Origin: Madurella fahalii
Taxonomy: Eukaryota > Ascomycota > Sordariomycetes > Sordariales
NCBI GenBank assembly: GCA_029876055.1
Contig: CM056875.1
Coordinates: 2,914,001-2,978,000 of the forward strand
Direction: 5' to 3'
Length of the DNA: 64,000 bases
Positions 10,901 through 19,550 of the stretch are shown in pieces (positions within the stretch are counted from its first letter, which is position 1; each line of letters starts with the position of its first letter). The notes beneath the pieces were generated by a model. That model was not told the DNA's origin. It did no database searches and saw only the letters and a program-made list of their open reading frames with translations. The position numbers were made by a program, and so were the translations under genes.

Positions 10901-11882
10901 TTATCTGCCTACTTACTGGGGATGTAGTAGACTTGTTGAATCTATGGTCCTAGTTTCAAGACTCTCTTTGTGATGATCTCCTGCTGCGTGTTACTCGGTT
11001 TGCAAATGTCCTGCAAGATTTATAGGACCCCCATCTTGATTACGGGTTATTTTTACTTTACGAGTTGTTTACGGAGTTTGGGAAGACCTTATAGGACTTT
11101 GATCTCCCTGGTTTTCAGCACGAGTGGTAGTCTACTGATGGGAATCGCCTCTTAGCCTTTGAGCTTTCTTATAGCCCTGAACAGCAATACTCTATATTTA
11201 TAGATATCCGCTCGAAGCTGAATCTGGGCCAGTCTACTCTATTTGAGGAGATCACTTCTTATATTAACCGGGATCCGCAAACTGCCTATTACTTTATACA
11301 GGGCCCGGGTGGGACTGGGAAGACTTTTCTTTACCGTTGTCTCTCTTCGTTTTACAGGTCTTAAGGGCAAGTTGTGCTCTGTGTTGCTTCTTCTGGAATT
11401 GCGGCCCTACTTCTCGACGGTGGCCGAACTTTATACTCTCGGTTCAAGATACCTGTCGAGGATATTACGGAGTCATCATCTTGTAGTATCCGTCAAAATA
11501 TGTAATTAGCAGTTCTATTACAGAGAGCTAAGCTTATTATCTGGGACGAGGTTCCAATGCAGCATCGGTTTTGCTTTGAGGCAGTAGACCGTACTTTACG
11601 GGATATTTGCGGCTGTAACAGTCTGTTTGGTGGTATTCCTATAATTCTTGGGGGTGACTTTGCTCAAATCCTTCCTGTTATCCGTAAAGGAAGCCGTGCT
11701 CAGATTGTATAGGCTTGCCTTTAGAAGTCTCGGATCTGGCTGCAGTTACGGGTCCGGAAGCTTATAGAGAATATGCGGGTTCGAGGAGTAGACCTAGAAA
11801 ACAGGGCTTTTGTTCAGTGGCTTCAGGAACTCTCTTATAACCCTGAATTCTACAAGTGTGTAGATCTGTTGCCAGCATTTAC

Positions 11883-12097
11883 TGTCAGATCGAAAATTGG
11901 GATTGCTGTGAGAAAAGGAGAGTGAAAGGATGATTCGCATTGAAGGAGCGGCGTCTGCGCAGCTATCGCTTCTAAGGAGGTGGTAGGTGACAGTGTTGAA
12001 CTCTGAACGTTCCAAAACTTCCGGCGAAGCCGGTAATTTATAGGCCCCTGACCCTGGCAGTGCCCCGCCTGCACCTGACACCCTCCTGCACCTGACA
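11883..12097. repeat. left LTR (215 bp)
   Basis: Direct repeat with TG...CA ends and 6-bp terminal inverted repeats TGTCAG/CTGACA. It is identical by eye to the copy at 14592-14806. No tRNA primer-binding site could be named directly after it. Confidence 0.9.
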
Positions 12098-12159
12098 AGG
12101 TACTCCCCCTTGCTTGGGTTCCTCCTGGAACCCGTACAGAGCTCTCTTCGACTAGCTAG

Positions 12160-12480
12160 CTGCGTAACAGGTGCTCCTTGACTGCGCGACCGTAGCTGCA
12201 ACGAACTGACTGACTCGAAGGCTGAATCGCTGACTGCAGCGAGCTGACTGACTCTCCCTCGAAGGCCGAATCGAACTGACTGACTGCCATCCGCAACTGC
12301 GTAAAAGGTGCTTTTTGACTGCGTAACTGTAGCTGCAACGAACTGACTGACTCTCGAAGGCTGAATCGCTGACTGCAGCGAGCTGACTGACTCTCCCTTA
12401 AAGACCGAATCGAACTGACTGACTGCCCTCTGCAACTGCGTAAAAGGTTTTTTTTGACTGCGTTACCGTAGCTGCAATGA
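12160..12480. repeat. tandem repeat, about 138-bp unit
   Basis: Three units start near 12161, 12298 and 12436 with TGCGTAA(C/A)AGG. They contain many copies of GAACTGACTGACT and TCGAAGGCTGAATCG. The third unit breaks off into the 30-bp array. Confidence 0.75.
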
Positions 12481-12602
12481 ATTCTCGAAGACTGAATCGA
12501 ACCGACTGACTTTCTCGAAGACTGAATCGAACTGACTGACTTTCTCGAAGACTGAATCGAACTGACTGGCTTTCTCGAAGACTGAATCGAACCGACTGAC
12601 TA
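12481..12602. repeat. 30-bp minisatellite, four copies
   Basis: Four adjacent copies of a 30-bp unit beginning TTCTCGAAGACTGAATCGAA differ by single C/T changes. They derive from part of the preceding 138-bp unit. Confidence 0.8.
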
Positions 12603-12639
12603 CCTCCCCTTCCCTAGGGTTCCTCCTGGAACCCGTACT

Positions 12640-13920
12640 CTGAATTGCTGGCTGGCGAAATCAGTTGCAGGCAGTGTTGTCTCAGAAGACCAACGCTCTT
12701 TTGCAGCGCCCACGCTCCTCCACAGCAGAGCTCCTAGTTGCCCTCGCTGCCCCTCCCGTGCCGCAGACTGGCTAGGTATTGCTACCCCCTTATCTCGCAC
12801 CTCCCGAGCTGCCTGACGGCGGTAAGCGCTAGACTCACGCTTACCCAATGGGCTCGTTGACCGATTGCTCCTTTATAACGCCTTCCGAGCGCTGCGCCTG
12901 ACAAGCGCTAGAGCTACCCTAACGGCCCGGCAGAGGTCCCTTCCAGGCGAGCGCTTGCGCCTCCCTGGCTCCCGCGTACAGGCCCACCGAACAGAGATAC
13001 TGCTTAAGAGCAGGCCTACTCACGCGTTATCGTACAAGATCAACGCTCTTTTGCAGCGCCCACGCTCCTCCACAGCAGAGCTCCTAGTTGCCCTCGCTGC
13101 CCCTCCCGTGCCGCAGACTGGCTAGGTATTGCTACCCCCTTATCTCGCACCTCCCGAGCTGCCTGACGGCGGTAAGCGCTAGACTCACGCTTACCCAATG
13201 GGCTCATTGACCGATTGCTCCTTTATAACGCCTTCCGAGCGCTGCGCCTGACAAGCGCTAGAGCTACCCTAACGGCCCGGCAGAGGTTCCTTCTAGGCAA
13301 GTGCTTGCGTCTTCCTAGCTCCCGCGTACAGGCCCACCGAACAGAGATACTGCTTAAGAGCAGGCCTACTCACGCGTTGTCGTACAAGACCAACGCTCTT
13401 TTGCAGCGCCCACGCTCCTCCACAGCAGAGCTCCCGGTTGCCCTCGCTGCCCCCTATCTCGTATCCCCCAAGTTGCCTGACGGCGGTAAGTGCTGGGCTT
13501 ACACTTACCCAATGGGCTCGTTGACTGATTGCTCCTTTATAACGCCTTCCGAGCGCTACGCCTGGCAAGCGCCAGAGCTACCTCAACGGCCCGGCAAAGG
13601 TCCCTTCCAGGCGAGCGCTTGCGCCTCCCTGGCTCCCGCGTACAGGCCCACCGAACAGAGATACTGCTTAAGAGCAGGCCTACTCACGCGTTGTCTCTCA
13701 GGACCCAAACGCTCTTTTGTAGCGCCCACGCTCCTCCACAGCAGAGCTCCCGGTTGCCCTCGCTGCCCCCTATCTCGTTCCTCCAGGGTTGCTTGACGGC
13801 GGTAAGCGCTGGGCTCACGCTTACCCAATAGACTCGTTGACCGATTGCTCTTTTTAACGCCTTTTAAGCGCTGCACCTTTTAAGCGCTAGAGCTACCCCA
13901 ACGGCCCAGCAGATCTTGCC
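12640..13920. repeat. tandem repeat, 315-350-bp unit
   Basis: About four copies; the landmark GCTCCTTTATAACGCC (or a variant) recurs near 12868, 13218, 13533 and 13850. The first period is 350 bp, later ones about 315 bp because a short segment is missing. Long open frames here change frame from unit to unit and are by-products of the repeat. Confidence 0.8.
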
Positions 13921-14125
13921 TAATAGAGGGTCTCCCTCTATAGGACTTCTTGCAGCTCTCAAGGATTTCTCGCAGCTCTCAAGCAGCGAACTCAATCCTG
14001 CCTAGCAGAGGGGCTCCCTCCTGCACAGGACTTCTTGCGGCTCTCAAGCAGCAAAACCAATTGCCTAGTAGAGGGGCTCCCTCCTACACAGGACTTCTCG
14101 CGGCTCTTAAGCAGCGATAACGTAG
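13918..14125. repeat. about 70-bp tandem repeat, three copies
   Basis: Three units share GAGGGGCTCCCTCCT, a GGACTTCT segment and GCGGCTCT(C/T)AAGCAG. This is the third distinct array inside the LTR element. Confidence 0.7.
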
Positions 14126-14591
14126 CTCCTAGACGTAAGCTAATCATAGGCAGTATACTGCCCTGTTGCAAGCACTTGGACAATCGAAACAGAAAGTAGT
14201 CAGGCCTGACTAAATAGTACGTCACTCGACGATTGAAGGAACTGCTTCTTACATTACGTCATCTTTCTTCTCTTGCATTTTTGCGTGGTCCTAGCGCGTG
14301 CGGGGTAGCTGCGTAGCTTGGTAGCTGAACTTTGCGAATAACGTCATCTTGACACTCAGTAGGCTAGCCGAATCTTCGAAGTGGTTTAACTTCCTCGCTC
14401 GCTGCAACTGAGGTGCTTAGGAGAAGCGAAGATCGTAGTGCTAGAGGCAGTAGAAGCGAAGAACAGTTGCAGGGACTGTGCTGTATAGCGTCTGCGATAG
14501 CTTCTGAGCTAGGGAGTCGCTGTTCGTAAGCTGTACGCTCCTTCGGCGAATCTCCTAACGGTCCCCCGCCCTAAGGGTAGAGAGTTCAACG

Positions 14592-14806
14592 TGTCAGATC
14601 GAAAATTGGGATTGCTGTGAGAAAAGGAGAGTGAAAGGATGATTCGCATTGAAGGAGCGGCGTCTGCGCAGCTATCGCTTCTAAGGAGGTGGTAGGTGAC
14701 AGTGTTGAACTCTGAACGTTCCAAAACTTCCGGCGAAGCCGGTAATTTATAGGCCCCTGACCCTGGCAGTGCCCCGCCTGCACCTGACACCCTCCTGCAC
14801 CTGACA
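14592..14806. repeat. right LTR (215 bp)
   Basis: Second copy of the LTR, followed directly by the target duplication TTTAC. Only a weak purine stretch (AAGGGTAGAGAG) precedes it as a possible polypurine tract. Confidence 0.9.
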
Positions 14807-15559
14807 TTTACTCCCTGTTTCTCCTAAGAGGAGTTAATTCAACAGGTCTATCCCCAGGGGCTCCTAGTACTTGCAGCTACTGAGTATACTCTTTTTACGG
14901 ACCGGGCTATTCTATATCCTCGGTTAGTTACAGTTGCAGGTATTAACTCTGCGATCTTATCTACTTTTCCGGGGGAGAGTAGGCGGTATTTCTCTTCAAA
15001 TACGGTTGACAACCCGCTAGAGGGTGGTACTGACACTCCCGTTTTATCTCCTGAGTTTCTCTTTTCCCTAGATTTTGCTTCTATTCCCCCTCCTATATTA
15101 GAGTTGAAGGTTGGTATCCCTGTTATTTTACTTCGAAATCTTCACCCTCAAGAGGGGTTGTGTAACAGGACCCGTTTAGTTATTATACGGTTAGGCCGGT
15201 CTGTTCTTGAGGGCCGAATTCTTTTAGGAGAGTTGGCGGGCCAGTTACGGATGATACCCCGTATTAAACTTTCTTCAAATTATTATGACTTTCCTTATAT
15301 TATTTCATGGGTTCAGTTTCCTATCCGGCTCTGTTTTGCGATGTCTATTAATAAAGTATAGGGTCAGTCTTTTTCTTATATTGGGGTTGATCTTCGAGAG
15401 CCTGTATTTTCTTACGGACAGCTTTATGTAGCAATGTCTCGAGTTACAGCTGTTCGTAATATCTCTATTTGTTTTCAGGGTCCGTAAGAGGAGCAGTGTA
15501 AATTAAAAAATATTGTATATCCGGAAGTTCTAATAGAATAGTTCTTAAATTCTTACAGT

Positions 15560-15638
15560 CTTATATTATAAAGGAGGTTGATATATATTATTTACGGTTT
15601 CATATTATAAAGGAGGTAGATATATATCCTTTACGGGT
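15560..15638. repeat. short direct repeat in the Helitron
   Basis: Two neighbouring copies of a roughly 38-bp AT-rich unit share ATATTATAAAGGAGG, then GATATATAT and TTTACGG. They lie between the convergent ends of the two Helitron genes. Confidence 0.7.
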
Positions 15639-15732
15639 CTCTTATTTATAAAACGAAGAAGAATCTAAGGGTATCTCAAATAACATAACAAATAAAACTA
15701 TTTTACAGGTCCTGCCAGTGCCAGTCCTTCGT

Positions 15733-16639
15733 TTACAGCTTATCATCTAGAAGCTCCTGTATCATGGTCTCGATCTCATCCTCTACCTCCCGAAGACGAT
15801 CCCGTAAATACTTAGCAATAGCATGCGACTCTGCAATACGGCTGTGCAATCCACCTTGACGAGCTTCTACAGCTCCCGCAGTAGTAGAGGTCTTCTATAA
15901 TAATTATCTGTTAGCAGGTGCTGTTTATAGCTTGAAGTGGAAGACAGAGAACTAACAGGAGAACATTTACAAAATATTATAATACAAACCTTTGTTTTTT
16001 TTACGGGAGAGCCATCCAACAAATCCCCAGAGTCGTCAGCCAGTCTACGCTTCTGAACCTGCTTAGTGCTGCTTGTAGGACCTGTAGCCTTGCCTTTGCC
16101 AGTGTTCTTGGGAGTTTGCGGGCCGAACGAGGTCTCCTTTCCTTTACCCTTTGGATTGAGGGCGGGGTCCGTAGTTTTGTCCTTTTTTTTACTGGACTCA
16201 GCAACAGCATCCTCCTCAGTCTGGCGGAAACTGCAACGCTTCCCCTTGGAATTGTAGTGATAGTTTGCGCAGGCCCCGTTACCGCATTGATCGGAGACGA
16301 TGCAGTTGAAGAACGGGCCCGTACTCGACTGACAGTTCGTGTATTCCGAGGTGGCAGGATCTTTACCGGTAATTTGCATAAGAGCAGCCTCCCGGTTTGT
16401 CGGCCTATCCCAATTCAGGACCCGCAGGTTGCCGTTGTGATCGTTGTTCATTGTAATGTCACGGACGGTCTGTATATATATTAGAGTCTCATAGGCCTGT
16501 AAGCAGAAGGGTGATAACTTACAGGCAACTGCATCATGGCCGTAATACGCTTTGTGTTCTTGGGGAACGCTGACACTCTCTGCTTGACCTCTTGCACGGT
16601 ATACCCGTCAGGCGGGGGGTTGCCACTGGGGAATGCCAT
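15733..16639 (-). CDS. Helitron companion gene with Cys-rich motif and C-terminal coiled coil
   Basis: Three exons on the minus strand (16639-16523, 16469-15990, 15894-15733) join in phase without stops to about 252 aa; the true start may lie further upstream, since the frame stays open. The middle exon holds a compact Cys motif (NCQSSTGPFFNCIV, then GNGACANYHY and GKRCSFR), similar in layout to a fungal domain of unknown function with a GACANC core (I would compare it with DUF3716). One core Cys reads Tyr. A Lys/Ser-rich nuclear-type linker (GSPVKKTK) and an acidic/basic heptad tail (YLRDRLREVEDEIETMIQELL) follow. It is tail-to-tail with RepHel. Role unknown; DNA binding or dimerisation is only a guess. 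Confidence 0.65.
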
Positions 16640-17187
16640 TCTGTATGGGGACTGAATGGGCTCTCGGCTTTGACGGGTACTGCACGACCTTAAGAGTTCC
16701 TCCTCGACGTCTCCGTAAGATTGTTCCTCTCCAGTCGTAAAATCTTCGCAGGGACTGTTGGTGTTACGGAGGTTGTTCGAGTTCGTGATGGTCGAGCAAG
16801 TGGTCGATATCTGGGTGTCGACCTCTGGGGGGAAAGCTCCTCTTCAGTGTTACGGGCCTGCCCCGGGTTCTCGCAGGCCCTGTCCGTAATAACAGTGGGT
16901 TCGTCGACTTCAACCGAGGGCAGCGGTCCCTCCCTGTCGAGGACCTCTTTGTCTGAGAGGTACGGCATAAAATCGCGAGGGAACAGGAGCTGCGCAACCA
17001 TCAGCAGCGCCCGGAAAAAAATACTGCACACATAACTCGACTTACAGAATTGATTGACAGTGCCTGCAGGGCCGTAAAACGGGGGCGCGCGGTGGCTGTG
17101 ACGGGCTTGGCAGTCGGTAAATTAGTGGTTGTGGAAAGGAAGTAAGGTGGGGCGGCAGGATCGGCTAAAAACAGCAACACCACAATC

Positions 17188-17216
17188 AGCCCGCGAAGCG
17201 GGCTGACAACCACTAG
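17188..17216 (+). other. Helitron 3' terminal hairpin and CTAG end
   Basis: A 7-bp stem (AGCCCGC/GCGGGCT) with a GAA loop is followed by an 8-nt spacer and CTAG. This is the rolling-circle termination signal expected at Helitron 3' ends (CTRR). Confidence 0.85.
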
Positions 17217-17385
17217 TATTCAAGTATCTTATTATATCTTTTAGCCTAACAAGGACTCTAGTTACCTTCTAAAGCTATATCTATATAGCTTTAAGTAGAT
17301 TACTAGACGATTGTTGTATATATTATTTAGATAATATTTTAATCTTCTCCTTTATTCGGGAAACCTATACAATTCACATCCGATA
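17217..17385 (+). mobile_element. Gypsy reverse transcriptase relic, right part
   Basis: The frame interrupted at 7822 continues here: FKYLIISFSLTRTL corresponds to the FEYLVMPFGLTNAP block, and YYLDNILIFS to the catalytic YxDD box (YLDDILIFS). The second Asp of the box is now Asn. An in-frame TAA and high A/T content indicate RIP-type decay. Similarity fades near 17385, where a host gene fragment begins. Confidence 0.75.
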
Positions 17386-17797
17386 TATTGCCTTCCCTGC
17401 AATGGTATAGCTCCGGGTACAGCTGGTGAATGGTAATGGGATCCTGGCTGAGACTGATGGTATTGACTCTGAGTCCCTACGCGATCTTGCGGAACGCTTG
17501 ACGCAGCATTTCCGACTGCAGCTCCCACTGCAGCACGGGCTTGCACCTCCCATTCAAGTTCAGAACTCGCCGCAGGAGAAGTAAGTACTCCCCATAACGC
17601 TTCTTGCTCTTTCGGGATTGTCGGAACTGGTTTTGGCTCCTCGTGGCGATGAGAAACTCCCCATCTTGCCATATTTCTTTGATGTCTGTGAACTTGGAGT
17701 TGAAGGGTTGCACCTCTTCTGAACCCCCGTCACCAGGGTCTTGGTAAACTCTGGAAAGGATCTTTTGGTACTCTAAGAGTCCTTCAGGCAATGCCAT
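17380..17797 (-). pseudogene. 5' fragment of an AAA-ATPase-type fungal gene, broken at the Gypsy edge
   Basis: From an ATG at 17797 the minus strand encodes about 107 clean residues, including QSFNSKF-like PFNSKFTDIKEIWQDGEFLIA, KKRYGEYLLLLRRVLNLNG and ELQSEMLRQAFRKIA. After one TAG it continues with DPITIHQLYPELYHCREGN. I recognise this as the N-terminal region of large fungal proteins that combine a DUF7025-like domain with an AAA+ ATPase. The ATPase part is absent: similarity ends near 17380, exactly where the decayed Gypsy sequence starts. The gene was therefore cut by transposon insertion or rearrangement. Confidence 0.6.
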
Positions 17798-18820
17798 TCT
17801 GTGCGCAGGGATGTGCCCTCGGGCTGCTGGTGCTGGGGCTGGAAGTCGGGCCACTCTTTCGTTTTTTTGCCAGGTATTGGGATGGGGATGGCGCGTTTTG
17901 GTTGAAGGAACCGTGGTAGGAGCAAACGAGGTAGGTGAGTCATGGGATGCTCATTTGAGGCGGGCACAAGAAGAGCCAATATCTGCTCACTTCAATACTC
18001 TTTTAGCTCCCGTGTCAAAAAGGCCCAGCTGGTGGTTCTCCGGCCCCTTGGCTCGACAATACTGTGGGCAAAACGCAAGTATCGACACTGAAAGAGCTGG
18101 AACGCGCGCACATGCAATACAGCCTGGTAGGCTGATTAGCCCTCATCCGTGGACGAGCCCCATAAAAGTGGGAATGGGTGTCGGGGAAGCCGAATGAAGG
18201 CAGCCATGTATGAGCCACCCGGTTAGAACGGGCATGACTATCGTCACACAATGTGCGATAAGGAAAATTGAGAAGCAGTGTCGCTTTTTTCCTGCCGATA
18301 CGAGACCAACGGCTTGTCGAGGTGATGTGTTGTCAAGGGTCTGTTTTTTTTCGCCCAACAATCAGGGCCCACCACCACTCACTCGACGTCTTGTCGGACT
18401 TTGCAGTTCACTCACTTTCCTGCCGTTATGTACAGGTGCCTGAATTGTTCCTGTACTGCTCTCACTGAAATCTGAAACCGAAACTAGACCATGGGCACTT
18501 CATCTACAAAAACAATCGTAATTCTAGGTTGGATCTTGGAGGTGCATGGCTTGACGGAGACGACTTGGTCGCCAGACATCGTCGATCATTTTGCCGCGCT
18601 GGGACCGTTCGGATCGGGGCACACGGTCCATGCTCTGCTCTTGCCTGCCCTTGCTGTACTGTGTGATTCTCAGGAAGGTTGGGTTTGATTCACGGCAGAT
18701 GGTTACTGAAGTGTCAGGAAGCACGGAGCATGAACAGTCATGGATATTTAGTAGCGTGGAACGCCGTGCGCTTCGCGCATCTTGACTTTTGTATTTGTCG
18801 TATTTTTCACTAGACATTTG
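17798..18820. other. intergenic, former promoter side of the broken ATPase gene
   Basis: No supported gene. Several short frames exist on both strands, but none has recognisable domains or splice structure. Confidence 0.45.
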
Positions 18821-19051
18821 CAGCAGCAGCAGCATCACCACCAGCAACAGCAGCAGCAACATCAGCAGCAACAGCAGCAGCAACAGCAGCAGCAACAGCA
18901 GCAGCAACAGCAGCAGCAGCAACAGCAGCAGCAGCAACAGCAGCAGTAGCAACAGCAGCAACAGCAGCAACAACAGCAGCAGCACCAGCAACAGCACCAG
19001 CAACAGCACCAGCAACAGCACCAGCAACAGCACCAGCAGCAACAACAACAA
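18821..19051 (+). repeat. CAG/CAA trinucleotide microsatellite
   Basis: About 230 bp of CAG and CAA (with some CAT, CAC) triplets. One frame gives almost pure polyglutamine preceded by RHL, but it holds a TAG in the middle and lacks a credible start. It is therefore listed as a repeat. Its complement would encode polyleucine, which is not plausible as a gene. Confidence 0.85.
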
Positions 19052-19550
19052 CAATGTTAGTACTTCATCCTCCCCTCATCACATACCCCACCCGTCCTTA
19101 TTCAATGTTATAGCACTATGATTCGTGGTGGCAGGCATGCTTGGCTCATGTCATTGGAAATGCATGCGGTAACTGATTCTTGGTTCTAGGCCGCGAAGGC
19201 AAATAGCCCCTCGCCGCTGCTCCCGGCGCATCGCCATGCGGGCGCTTCGCGCCCGACTCGCTGCCGCCCGCCAGCAGCTGTAGAACGCCGGGGCAGCCGC
19301 GTAAGTAAAAATCCGAGGCTTTTCTCCCCGTTTGGTTCACTATCAGTTCCCATAGCACAAGTGGACATACCGAACCAAGGAATATGAGCTGACTAAGGGC
19401 TATTGCAGGCTAGCGAATCCGGGCGCTGTTCGACGTACTTGTGGAGGGTGGCCCTCCATAGGGAGGCCGCCTTGCGGTCGGCGATCGCCGCCTTGGAGCG
19501 GGGTTTGGGCGGCTGTTGATCCACCTTCGGGCATTGATTTAAGAGTGGGT
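19052..19550. other. intergenic
   Basis: GC-rich sequence around 19190-19290 and nothing that can be assigned. Confidence 0.45.

Larger units (their letters stand above)
11883..14806. mobile_element. non-autonomous LTR element inserted in the Helitron helicase gene
   Basis: A 2924-bp element has two direct 215-bp repeats (11883-12097 and 14592-14806) that I read as identical. The repeats start TGTCAG and end CTGACA. The element is flanked by the 5-bp duplication TTTAC (11878-11882 and 14807-14811). This is the full structure of an LTR retrotransposon insertion. The interior (12098-14591) has no gag, protease, reverse transcriptase or integrase; it consists mainly of tandem repeats, so mobilisation must have been by another element (LARD/TRIM-like). 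Identical LTRs point to recent insertion. With one target duplication the insertion adds 2929 bp, which shifts the helicase frame by one. Confidence 0.9.
8099..15487 (+). pseudogene. Helitron RepHel protein gene (Rep plus PIF1-type helicase), decayed and interrupted
   Basis: Exon 1 (8099-8443) encodes MPPRRRQRASQDQFC and CTECGALHWLDERLT. A 47-nt intron (GTACGT, branch TACTAAT) follows. Exon 2 runs in one frame through the Helitron_like_N region (AAYLPLAYPLMFLRGDFG), the Rep region (GHPTFFITVTAN, KRGLPYRYILLFL, KYVYKGTD), Walker A GPGGTGKTF, Walker B LIIWDEVPMQHR and GGDFAQILPV. It resumes after the LTR insertion with LKVGIPVILLRNLHPQEGL and the terminal helicase motif FSYGQLYVAMSRVT. More than ten in-frame stops are present. 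Most are TAG at places where relatives have Gln or Trp, as CAG-to-TAG or TGG-to-TAG changes would give. The HUH motif of Rep reads YRY. The gene cannot make an active transposase. Confidence 0.85.
7823..17216 (+). mobile_element. Helitron (RepHel type) carrying a nested LTR element and a companion gene
   Basis: The element begins TCTCTATATAAGAGA (5'-TC) and ends with a hairpin (AGCCCGC-GAA-GCGGGCT, 17188-17204) followed eight bases later by CTAG (17213-17216). This is the 3' structure expected of Helitrons. The ends are fixed independently because removing 7823-17216 rejoins the Gypsy reverse transcriptase in frame within one codon. The insertion point is then between T and T, not the usual A and T. 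Inside are a Helitron_like_N/Rep/PIF1 helicase gene (8099-15487) and an opposite-strand gene (15733-16639). Without the nested LTR element the Helitron is about 6.5 kb. Confidence 0.88.

Noticed and set aside
12481..12602. Regularly spaced 30-bp repeats that resemble a CRISPR array
   Set aside because: The copies are directly adjacent with no unique spacers and lie in a eukaryotic transposon; this is a minisatellite.
13215..13796. 194-codon open frame inside the LTR element
   Set aside because: It reads through two tandem repeat units in different frames and encodes the same DNA twice as different peptides, so it is not a conserved protein.
8491..15487. Possible reassignment of TAG as a sense codon in the Helitron
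   Set aside because: Neighbouring genes use TAG as a normal stop (M43 protease, demethylase), and the pattern is explained by RIP-type C-to-T changes.
15733..16639. Helitron minus-strand gene as Gag or nucleocapsid of an LTR element
   Set aside because: The Cys pattern is not the CX2CX4HX4C knuckle, and the gene lies outside the LTR element but inside the Helitron ends.
18524..19054. Long minus-strand frame beginning with over 70 leucines
   Set aside because: It is the complement of the CAG/CAA microsatellite; the composition and lack of domains make it a by-product of the repeat.
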